Source: Methylotetracoccus oryzae (lineage in GTDB: Bacteria > Pseudomonadota > Gammaproteobacteria > Methylococcales > Methylococcaceae). From it: 64,000 bases of DNA. Shown here one piece after another: positions 1 through 7,668 of the stretch; the stretch's first letter is position 1, and every line of letters starts with the position of its first letter. Made by a program: the position numbers and the translations under genes. The stretch is from assembly GCF_006175985.1 (NCBI RefSeq), contig NZ_SRSH01000012.1, positions 62,001 through 126,000 on the forward strand, written 5' to 3'. The notes under the pieces were generated by a model. The model saw only the letters and a list, made by a program, of their open reading frames with translations. It was not told where the DNA came from and did not search any database.

Positions 1-1
1 C

Positions 2-448
2 GCACAGAAGGACCGACCGCTGGTGCCGGCCGAGGGGCCGGACCTTTCCGAGATGCGCCAGGAGCGCCGTGAATGGCGTGAGGACCGCGGTCGCGCCGAC
101 ACGGGTCCCAAGAAACGGGGTGCGCGCGAACGCGGTTTCGACGATGGCGGCACACTGTACCGCATCGAGGTGGGTCGCAATGACGGGGTCGCACCCAAGG
201 ATATCGTCGGTGCCATCGCCAACGAAGCCGGAATCCCTGGCAAGGCCATCGGCCATATCAAGCTCTACGACGACTTCAGCACCGTCAGCCTGCCGGCCGA
301 CATGCCCAAGGAGTCGCTGCGACGCCTCGAAAAGACCTGGATTCTCGGCAAGCAGATCCGCATCCGTCTATGGCAGGACGGCGCTGCGCCGCGCTCCCTG
401 GACGAACGCCCGATGAAGAGGAAGAGCTACCCGCGGAAGAACGGGTAG
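2..448 (+). CDS. DEAD-box RNA helicase, C-terminal fragment (5' truncated by window edge)
   Basis: The frame is open from the first bases, so only the C-terminal end is present. The fragment carries a DbpA-type RNA-binding domain (YRIEVGRNDGV, then GHIKLYDDFSTV), the RRM-like module that follows the two RecA domains in DeaD/CsdA and DbpA helicases and binds structured RNA. It is preceded by a charged linker and followed by a short basic tail ending RKNG. DeaD-like helicases act in ribosome assembly and cold adaptation. The helicase core lies outside the window, so DeaD versus DbpA cannot be settled; the basic linker and tail favour DeaD. Confidence 0.85.
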   Translation, partial: AQKDRPLVPAEGPDLSEMRQERREWREDRGRADTGPKKRGARERGFDDGGTLYRIEVGRNDGVAPKDIVGAIANEAGIPGKAIGHIKLYDDFSTVSLPADMPKESLRRLEKTWILGKQIRIRLWQDGAAPRSLDERPMKRKSYPRKNG

Positions 449-454
449 CTTCGA

Positions 455-1588
455 TTACCGAGTCGGCAGGGGCGCCGAGTCGGGGTCTCCGCCCAGCGTT
501 CGGTTCCCGTTGCCGTCAAATCGGCTCAGCTGTTTGCCGTCGATCCAGACGGACGCCGGCTGTCCGTTCTCGAAGCACGGCGAACCGTCGACGCGGGCGA
601 TGAAGATCGCCCGCGTGTCGCCATGCGCCAGACCGCTGAAGGAGAAATGCACCAGCGTTTCGTGACCGAGGTATTCGGTCTGGACGATCGTCCCAGGAAG
701 ACCCGGTGCCTGCGGATCCCGGTTGATGGCCACGTGTTCAGGGCGAATGCCCGCGGTGTGGCAATCCGGGTCGGCGGTCAGCGCGGCTAGCCACTCCATG
801 CCTGAGTGGCCGCCGGCCGCAGCGGCACACTCGGCCGCCCGCAGCAGCGTAACGCTCGGGATCAGGTTCATCGGCGGGGTGCCGATGAAGCCAGCGACGA
901 AGGTATTGGCTGGCGTGTCGTAGAGGGCTTGCGGCGAGCCTGACTGTTGCAGATGGCCGCGCGACAGCACGGCGATGCGCTGGCCCATCGTCATCGCTTC
1001 TACCTGGTCGTGCGTCACGTAGATCATCGTCGTGCCGGTACGGCGCTGCAGGTCGACGATTTCGCCCCGAACCTGGGTGCGCAGTTGCGCATCCAGGTTC
1101 GACAACGGCTCGTCGAGCAGAAACACGGTCGGTTCCCGCACCAGCGCCCGGCCCATGGCCACGCGTTGGCGCTGGCCCCCCGAAAGTTGCTTCGGCAGGC
1201 GATCGAGCAGATCGCCGAGTGCCAGCAGTTCGGTTGCCCACGCGACACGGCGGCGGATTTCCGCCTGGGGAAGCTTGCGCATCTGCAACGGGAAGCCCAG
1301 GTTGGCGCGCACCGTCATCGTCGGATACAGCGCGTAATCCTGGAACACCATTGCTACATTGCGGGCCTGCGGGGTCCAGTCGTCGACGATGTCCCGGCCG
1401 ATGCGGAGATGCCCTGATGAGGGTTGTTCCAGTCCGGCGACCAGCCGCAGCAACGTGGACTTGCCGCAACCGGACGGCCCGACGAAGACGACGAGCTCGC
1501 CGTCCCCGATCGCCAGATCGAACTCGACCAGGGCCCGGTAACCATTCGGATAGGTCTTGCCGACGTGCTCGAATGCGACACTGGCCAT
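455..1588 (-). CDS. Sugar ABC transporter ATP-binding protein (MalK/UgpC type)
   Basis: A 377-residue ATPase of the carbohydrate uptake CUT1 family. Visible motifs are Walker A GPSGCGKS near residue 38, the Q-loop in VFQDYALYP, the signature LSGGQRQR, Walker B VFLLDEPLSNLD and the H-loop YVTHD. The last third is a TOBE-like regulatory domain, as in MalK and UgpC. It should energise the two permeases on the opposite strand (5040-6751). It lies directly downstream of the glucoamylase-like gene with a 9-nt gap, so the two are probably co-transcribed. The substrate cannot be read from sequence; a glucan or oligosaccharide fits the neighbour. Confidence 0.93.
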   Translation of the reverse strand: MASVAFEHVGKTYPNGYRALVEFDLAIGDGELVVFVGPSGCGKSTLLRLVAGLEQPSSGHLRIGRDIVDDWTPQARNVAMVFQDYALYPTMTVRANLGFPLQMRKLPQAEIRRRVAWATELLALGDLLDRLPKQLSGGQRQRVAMGRALVREPTVFLLDEPLSNLDAQLRTQVRGEIVDLQRRTGTTMIYVTHDQVEAMTMGQRIAVLSRGHLQQSGSPQALYDTPANTFVAGFIGTPPMNLIPSVTLLRAAECAAAAGGHSGMEWLAALTADPDCHTAGIRPEHVAINRDPQAPGLPGTIVQTEYLGHETLVHFSFSGLAHGDTRAIFIARVDGSPCFENGQPASVWIDGKQLSRFDGNGNRTLGGDPDSAPLPTR

Positions 1589-1597
1589 CGGGCCGGA

Positions 1598-3604
1598 TCA
1601 GTTGAAGAAGTTCTCGAAGCCGATCAGGTCGAGGACGGGCTGAATGATCGGGTCCGCCGCGAAGCGCTTCTGGATCGCGTGATCGGCCAGATGGTCGGCG
1701 ATCGCGATGAGGATCATCGCCTGGTTCAGGCACAGATGGACGTAGGCCACTTCGCCGGTGCCGGGGATCACGGCGTCGTAGAAGCCGAAGTCGCCATAGA
1801 TCGCGTAGCGCTCGGCCAGACGGCGCAGATTGCGAGTCGCGGCTTCGGGTTCGGTCAGCAGCGCCAGTGCTGCGGCGTGGGGACTCACGGCCCCCTCGGG
1901 ATAGCCGTGCGAGCCCAGGACGCGCACGCCGTATTCGCCGTATCCGTTGGAGCCCGGTGTCGAACTCGGGGACATTCCCCAAACCGGGTAGCCGAGTTCT
2001 TCGAGTGCGTAACGGCGCTGGATCTCGGTATGGATCGCGCCATTCCGTCCCAGACTCTCGGCCGCGTGCTGTTTCTCGTCGAGGACCAGGGTCGGCATCA
2101 AGGCCTCGAACAGACTGCCGCCCCAGGAGGGCACGTAGCGCAGCCCCTTCCATTCATACACGCCGCCGGTCCAGGTGAAACCGTGGTCGACCTTTTCCTT
2201 GCGGTCCAGCGGTACTTGGGTCTGCCAGCCGGCGTCGGGAGGAAAGGTGCGCATCATCGCGAACCAGTGCTCCCGCGGTACGGTGCCCCGGCCGATTGCG
2301 ATCAGGCTGCCGATGCGCGATTCGGCGAACAGCGTGCCGTAGTGATCGGACGAGCGCTGGCCAGTGTCCACCGAATAACCCAGCGTCATCAGTTTGGCCG
2401 CTTCGTCGTAGAAGAAACGGTAATCGCCCTGGTCGATGATCCGGTTGCAGCGCTCGGCGAGGCTGGGGAACGTCTGCCGCGTCACCATGAGTCCCGCCGT
2501 CAGCCACGAAGAGTCGACGAAGGACAGAAAACTGCTGGTGGGTTGCAGGCGGGTCGTATTGTAGTAGTTGTAGAAAAAGCCATGCGCGGTGTCGAGCTTC
2601 GCCAGTGTGTTCAGGGTCGTTTCCAGCCGCTGCACTGCTTGCGCCTCATCGATCAGCTTCAGTTCGTAGGCGGCGATGACCGCGAGCAGGCGGAAGCCGA
2701 TGTTGGTCGTACTCGTATAGTCGCCGATGCCGGGCTGATCGGCCTGGGTCTTCGCATACTGAATCCTGTCGAGGGGCAAACCGTGTTCCCGGTCGGCCAG
2801 CGCATCGAGTCCCCGCCAGGTGTCGCTAGCGACACGGCGCAGAAACTCGATGTCGTCCGCAGGCAGGTCAGAGGCATCGATGACGCTGTGTTCGGGCCAG
2901 CCATTGAGGCGCCACTGTAGCGGTGGTTCGGCCGGGGCGGCAGGCGGCGTCGCGTCGCCGCCCCCTGCCAGATTTTCGCCCGGGGTTCCAAGCTGCACCA
3001 GCTGGAGGTCGTCGACCAGATACGCGCCGTGGCGGACCGGTGTCTTGCGTTCATCCAGGCCGAACAACAGGTAAGCCATCGGGCGCCATTCCTTCAAACC
3101 TTTCAGCTTTTTCAACGGTATTACGATTTGCTGCCAGTCCGGACCGACGTTCGGGATGGCATAGCTGGCCTCTTCCCACGCACCCGCGGTCTTCGGTGCG
3201 GCCCGTCGGAACTTGACCGTCAACCTGGGGCTGAAGCCCTCGCCGTCGTCGCCCTTGATCCAGAAGCTCAGTTGATCGTAGGCTGAGAGATCGAGCCCCA
3301 TCAGATTCTGGCCCAGGCTGTACTCCTGCTCGGGTGCGCTCCCTTTCGAGGGTTCGTCGGGCAGGCGGTAGGTCAGGCGCAGCGCCTGCCCCCCGCGGTC
3401 CGATGCAGTCAGTTCGTAGCGAAACCCGAATTCCGATTCGGGCGGGTCACGCTGCCAGTCGACGGCGATCGGCCGCCCGCCGGGTTGCTCGAAGTCGGCC
3501 AGCACCAACTGCTTGACCGGCGCCTGCTCGGCGGCGGAGACGGGATCGGCGGGCCACTGTGCAGCAGCCAGGCTGAGGAGTATCAGGATGAGCGGACGGA
3601 CCAT
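1598..3604 (-). CDS. Exported glucoamylase-like glycoside hydrolase with N-terminal carbohydrate-binding-like domain
   Basis: Start taken at 3604 because it gives a clean signal peptide (MVRPLILILLSLAAAQW, cleavage near VSA-AE); the longer frame from 3715 adds an unlikely basic leader. Residues about 25-215 look like a beta-sandwich carbohydrate-binding or CIA30-like domain (LADFEQPGG, DQLSFWIKGDDGEGF). The rest matches the putative glucoamylase family (PF10091): GFFYNYYN, DSSWLTAGL, then YEWKGLRYVPSWGGSLFEAL and the conserved WG..PS. Predicted to cleave glucans in the periplasm and feed the adjacent sugar ABC importer. Divergent from the binding-protein gene at 3775, with about 170 bp of shared control region. 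Confidence 0.82.
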   Translation of the reverse strand: MVRPLILILLSLAAAQWPADPVSAAEQAPVKQLVLADFEQPGGRPIAVDWQRDPPESEFGFRYELTASDRGGQALRLTYRLPDEPSKGSAPEQEYSLGQNLMGLDLSAYDQLSFWIKGDDGEGFSPRLTVKFRRAAPKTAGAWEEASYAIPNVGPDWQQIVIPLKKLKGLKEWRPMAYLLFGLDERKTPVRHGAYLVDDLQLVQLGTPGENLAGGGDATPPAAPAEPPLQWRLNGWPEHSVIDASDLPADDIEFLRRVASDTWRGLDALADREHGLPLDRIQYAKTQADQPGIGDYTSTTNIGFRLLAVIAAYELKLIDEAQAVQRLETTLNTLAKLDTAHGFFYNYYNTTRLQPTSSFLSFVDSSWLTAGLMVTRQTFPSLAERCNRIIDQGDYRFFYDEAAKLMTLGYSVDTGQRSSDHYGTLFAESRIGSLIAIGRGTVPREHWFAMMRTFPPDAGWQTQVPLDRKEKVDHGFTWTGGVYEWKGLRYVPSWGGSLFEALMPTLVLDEKQHAAESLGRNGAIHTEIQRRYALEELGYPVWGMSPSSTPGSNGYGEYGVRVLGSHGYPEGAVSPHAAALALLTEPEAATRNLRRLAERYAIYGDFGFYDAVIPGTGEVAYVHLCLNQAMILIAIADHLADHAIQKRFAADPIIQPVLDLIGFENFFN

Positions 3605-3774
3605 GTTGTCGTTGGAGCGAGTGGTGTGATCGTTTCGAGGGATGGAGGCTTGCGGAGAAACGGCCGTTGCTCCGCGCCGAGTCGATGCATAACGCAATGA
3701 TATCAGTCTTCGCAAGCGTGACAGCTGAGCGGATTCGGCGCTCGGCCCGCCCCCAGCTCCGGCCGAAAGTAGGG

Positions 3775-5043
3775 ATGCACTACCGTAGGCGGCTCGCGAT
3801 CGTGATCGTGATCACATTCATGCTGGCTGCCTGCGGGGGCGATGATCGCCAGACCCTCACGCGTCTCAAGGTGTGGGCGATGGGTGCAGAGGCGGAGGCA
3901 CTGGTTTCGCTGGTGCCCGGATTCGAGCACAGTCATCCGGGCATCCGTGTCGAGATTCATGGGATCCCCTGGAGCGTGGCCCACGAAAAGCTCCTGACGG
4001 CCCATGTCGGCGACGCCTTGCCGGATCTGTTCCAGTTGGGCAACACTTGGATTGCCGAACTGGCCGAGATCGGCGCACTTGACGATCTCTCCGCCCGCTT
4101 CGCCAGTCAGGGCGATGCGGGCGATTTTTTCCCCGGCGCTCTGGCCGCGAACCGCTACCGCGAGGGCCTGTACGGGCTTCCGTGGTATGTCGATACGCGC
4201 CTGTTGTTCTATCGCGCCGATCTCCTCGAAGCCGCCGGTATCCGGCAGCCACCGATGACCTGGGTCGAATGGTCCTCGGTTATGTCGCGCCTGGCAGCGG
4301 CTGCAGAACCGGGTCGCTATGCCCTTGCAATGGCCTACGATGAGTGGCGATTCCCGGTGATCCTCGCGTTGCAGCGCGGTGCGGCGCTGTTGCGGGAGGA
4401 TGGGCGCTTCGGGAACTTCCGGCATCCGCGATTCCGGGCGGCCTTTGCGCTGTTCCTCGATGCGTTCAGGCGCGGCTGGGCGCCGCCGATCGGCGAGGCG
4501 CAGCGTGGGAATCCGGCCCTGGAGTTCGTGCAGGGGCGCTTCGTGTTCTTCGTTGGTGGGCCCTGGATGATCGGCGAGATCGGTCGGCGCCTGACAGTCG
4601 GTTGGGGCGGTCGCTGGGAGACCGCGCCGCTGCCGTCATGGGACGACAACCACCCCGGCGCCTCGCTGGCCGGCGGTTCCAGTCTTGCGCTAGCCGCGCA
4701 CTCGCTGCATCGCGAGGCTGCCCTGGAACTGATGCAGTATCTGACGCAGACCGAACAACAACTGGCACTTTATCGGCTGACCGGGGATCTGCCGTCGCGC
4801 CGCTCGGCCTGGAACGATCCGGCGCTGGCCGACGATCGCCACGCCCAGCCCTTTCGGCTACAGCTGGAGCGCACCATGACCGTGCCGCAGGTGCCGGAAT
4901 GGGAACGGATCGCCGCAAAGATCGGCTATTACGGTGAGCTGGCCGTGCGCGACCAACTCACCGAGGACGCCGCGCTGCAGCGCCTGGATCGGGATGTCGA
5001 CGCCATTCTGGAGAAGCGGCGCTGGCTGCTGGACCGCCGGTGA
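3775..5043 (+). CDS. Sugar ABC transporter substrate-binding lipoprotein
   Basis: A family 1 extracellular solute-binding protein (MalE/UgpB type). The chosen ATG gives a lipoprotein signal peptide with lipobox LAAC near residue 20; an upstream frame from 3667 adds a long non-signal leader. Typical features are LVPGFEHSHPGI, LPDLFQLGNTW, LYGLPWYVDTRLLFYR and GGSSLAL. The ligand is captured in the periplasm and passed to the permeases encoded immediately downstream; the stop overlaps the next start by 4 nt (GTGA), indicating translational coupling. Confidence 0.92.
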   Translation: MHYRRRLAIVIVITFMLAACGGDDRQTLTRLKVWAMGAEAEALVSLVPGFEHSHPGIRVEIHGIPWSVAHEKLLTAHVGDALPDLFQLGNTWIAELAEIGALDDLSARFASQGDAGDFFPGALAANRYREGLYGLPWYVDTRLLFYRADLLEAAGIRQPPMTWVEWSSVMSRLAAAAEPGRYALAMAYDEWRFPVILALQRGAALLREDGRFGNFRHPRFRAAFALFLDAFRRGWAPPIGEAQRGNPALEFVQGRFVFFVGGPWMIGEIGRRLTVGWGGRWETAPLPSWDDNHPGASLAGGSSLALAAHSLHREAALELMQYLTQTEQQLALYRLTGDLPSRRSAWNDPALADDRHAQPFRLQLERTMTVPQVPEWERIAAKIGYYGELAVRDQLTEDAALQRLDRDVDAILEKRRWLLDRR

Positions 5044-5933
5044 GGACCCCGCTCTGGCCACCGGTCAATCCGGCGCTCGGCTTCGTGGCACCGGCGCTGT
5101 TGCTGATCGCGCTGTTCTTCGTGTTGCCCGTGGCCGCAGGTCTCGTGCTGAGCTTCACCGACTTCGACATCTACGCACTCGGCGACCTGGACCGTCTGCG
5201 CTGGATCGGTTTCGACAATTACCGCCGGCTGTGGAACGATCCCCTGGTCGGCCGCGCGCTCGGCAACACGCTCTATTTCACGCTGGTCGGCGGGCCGCTG
5301 TCGGTGCTGTGTTCGCTCGGGGCGGCGCTGCTGATGACCCGGCCTGGATTGCCGGGCGCAGCCGTGTGGCGCACGGCGCTGTTCCTGCCGGTCGTCACGA
5401 GCCTGGTGGCCGTTGCGGTGGTCTGGCGCTATCTGTATCACCCGCTGTACGGTGCGCTGAATCACCTCATGGCCTGGACCGGGTTCGAGCCCATCGACTG
5501 GCTCGGCGATGCGCGAACGGGGATGCCCGCGATCCTGTTATTGGCTGTCTGGAAGAATTTCGGCTTCAACATGGTGATCTTCATCGCTGGCCTGCAGAGC
5601 ATTCCCGCCCGGCTGTATGAGGCCGCAGCCCTGGACGGTGCCGGACGCTGGGCCCAGTTCCGCCACGTCACCTTGCCCATGCTGGCACCCACACTCGCGT
5701 TCGTGGCCATCGTGACCTTGATAGGGCATCTGCAGGTTTTTGCCGAGCCGTACGTAATGACGCAGGGCGGACCAGCCGACGCGACGCTCACCGTCGCGTT
5801 GCTGATGTATCGCGAAGGCTTTCGCTGGTGGAAGCTGGGCTACGCATCGGCACTCGCCCTGATGCTGTTTGCGCTGATTCTGATCGGTACGGGGCTACAA
5901 ACCTGGCTCCGGCGGCGCGGGGCGCGTTCATGA
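5040..5933 (+). CDS. Sugar ABC transporter permease (MalF/UgpA type)
   Basis: A 297-residue inner-membrane protein with about six hydrophobic segments. The cytoplasmic EAA loop (YEAAALDGAGRWAQFRHVTLP) is the site that contacts the ATPase. It starts with GTG overlapping the stop of the binding-protein gene, and its own stop overlaps the next permease start (ATGA). Forms the heterodimeric channel with the product of 5930-6751. Confidence 0.93.
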   Translation: MRTPLWPPVNPALGFVAPALLLIALFFVLPVAAGLVLSFTDFDIYALGDLDRLRWIGFDNYRRLWNDPLVGRALGNTLYFTLVGGPLSVLCSLGAALLMTRPGLPGAAVWRTALFLPVVTSLVAVAVVWRYLYHPLYGALNHLMAWTGFEPIDWLGDARTGMPAILLLAVWKNFGFNMVIFIAGLQSIPARLYEAAALDGAGRWAQFRHVTLPMLAPTLAFVAIVTLIGHLQVFAEPYVMTQGGPADATLTVALLMYREGFRWWKLGYASALALMLFALILIGTGLQTWLRRRGARS

Positions 5934-6751
5934 GCGGTGGGCTCGCCCGCTGGGCCATGAGCTTGGTGGTTGCGATGCTGGCCGGGCTGACGTTGTTTCC
6001 GCTGGCCTGGATGCTGTCCGTGTCGCTGATGTCGCCGCTCGAGGCCGCCGATCTGCCGCCCCATCTGCTCCCGCGCGCGCCGACCCTGATGCATTACCAA
6101 ACCTTGTGGCAGCGCCTGGACCTCCCGCGTTATCTGGCGAACAGCCTGCTGCTCGCCGCGGCGACGACGGTTCTGTCGCTGCTGTTCAACACACTGGGCG
6201 GCTATGCATTCGCGAAGCTCCGCTTCGTGGGCCGCGAGCGCCTGTTCCGGCTGCTGCTCGCGACGATGGTCATTCCGGCGCAGGTCGGGATGCTGCCGCT
6301 GTTCCTGATGCTGAAGCAATTCGGTCTGGTCAACACCTATGCCGGTGTGATCCTGCCGGGCATGGCCAGTGTGTTCGGGATTTTCATGATCCGGCAGTAT
6401 GCACGCTCGATTCCGGACAGCCTGCTCGATGCCGCGCGCATCGACGGGGCCGGCGAGTGGCGCATTTTCCGCTCGGTGGTGCTGCCGCTGTGTCGGCCCA
6501 TACTGGTGACGCTCGCGCTGTTCTCGTTTCTGGGTTCATGGAACGACTTCCTGTGGCCGCTGATCGTGCTCAGCGATGGCGACCGCTACACGCTGCCGGT
6601 GGCGCTCGCGAACCTGCTCGGGGAGCATGCGCAGGACACCGAACTGATGATGGCCGGCGCCGTCGTGACGACGCTGCCGGCGGTGCTGGTGTTCCTGCTG
6701 CTGCAACGCCATTACCTCGCCGGGCTGGCTACCGGCGCGTTGAAGGAATGA
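5930..6751 (+). CDS. Sugar ABC transporter permease (MalG/UgpE type)
   Basis: A 273-residue second permease. The ATG at 5930 overlaps the preceding stop; the frame extends upstream to 5828 but that part lies inside the first permease. Visible are the N-terminal membrane segment, a hydrophobic core, and the EAA loop LLDAARIDGAGEWRIFRSV followed by SWNDFLWPL, typical of MalG-family proteins. Stop overlaps the start of the next gene by 4 nt. Confidence 0.93.
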   Translation: MSGGLARWAMSLVVAMLAGLTLFPLAWMLSVSLMSPLEAADLPPHLLPRAPTLMHYQTLWQRLDLPRYLANSLLLAAATTVLSLLFNTLGGYAFAKLRFVGRERLFRLLLATMVIPAQVGMLPLFLMLKQFGLVNTYAGVILPGMASVFGIFMIRQYARSIPDSLLDAARIDGAGEWRIFRSVVLPLCRPILVTLALFSFLGSWNDFLWPLIVLSDGDRYTLPVALANLLGEHAQDTELMMAGAVVTTLPAVLVFLLLQRHYLAGLATGALKE

Positions 6752-7638
6752 AGCGCGTGCTGCTGATTCGGAGCAAGGGCAGGGCGTCGGATGCGACGCC
6801 CTGCCGGTGGCTGGCGGTCACGCTCGTCTTGTTCCTGTCCGCCTGCAGTACCGTCGAGTTTCTGTATAACCAGGCCGACCGCTTGCTGAGCTACACGGTC
6901 AACCGCTACTTTGACCTGACCGAGTCGCAACAAGTCGTCCTCGATGATCGGGTTGCGGTGCTGATGGCCTGGCATCGCCACGAGGAATTGCCCGACTACG
7001 CGCGCTTTCTGATGGATGCCAAGGTCCGGTTGGAGCGGGGGTTGCGGAGCGATGACCTCGACTGGTTCGCCGATGGGCTGATACTGCGCTACCGGCGCCT
7101 GGCCGAGCGAGTCGGTGCCGACGCGGCGGTGCTCATGGCGAGTCTCGACGAACGTCAACTGGAACATTGCCGCGCCGAGTTCGCCGCGCGAAACGAGGAG
7201 TGGGCCGCGGAATGGCATCTGCTCGATGCCCCGGCCGAGCGCGCGGCCTGGCGGAAGCTGCGGGTGCTGGAGGTGGCCGAGGATTGGGTCGGCACGCTCG
7301 CCGAGCAGCAGCGCGAGCGTATCGAGCGGGCAGTCGAGTTGATTCCGGCCGATGGCGTCCGTCTGCGTTGGGAGGATCGCTTACGCCGTCAACAGGGCTT
7401 TCTGACCCTGCTCGCAGCGCGGCGCGAAGGCGCGTTCGCGGAGAGGTTCCGGGACTGGCTGGTGCATTGGGAGTGGGGCCGAGCGCCGGATTACCAGCGT
7501 TATCTGGACCGGCTGAATCAGGAAGCCAGCGCCATGGTGCTCGATGTGGACCGCTCGTTGACGCCTGCGCAGCGTGCGCACCTTGCCGGGCGCGTGCAGG
7601 CTCTGATCGACCCGCTGGCAGCCCTGATGGCCCGGTAG
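6748..7638 (+). CDS. DUF6279-family lipoprotein
   Basis: A 296-residue predicted lipoprotein. After a basic leader, a hydrophobic stretch ends in LSACST, a lipobox. The mature N-terminus (VEFLYNQADRLL, VNRYFDLTESQ) is characteristic of DUF6279 proteins; the rest is helical and charged. The ATG overlaps the permease stop (ATGA), so it is translated with the sugar transporter, although nothing in the family explains a transport role. Function unknown. Confidence 0.82.
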   Translation: MKRVLLIRSKGRASDATPCRWLAVTLVLFLSACSTVEFLYNQADRLLSYTVNRYFDLTESQQVVLDDRVAVLMAWHRHEELPDYARFLMDAKVRLERGLRSDDLDWFADGLILRYRRLAERVGADAAVLMASLDERQLEHCRAEFAARNEEWAAEWHLLDAPAERAAWRKLRVLEVAEDWVGTLAEQQRERIERAVELIPADGVRLRWEDRLRRQQGFLTLLAARREGAFAERFRDWLVHWEWGRAPDYQRYLDRLNQEASAMVLDVDRSLTPAQRAHLAGRVQALIDPLAALMAR

Positions 7639-7668
7639 CGGACGGAGACGTCAGGGGTACCCCATCGG

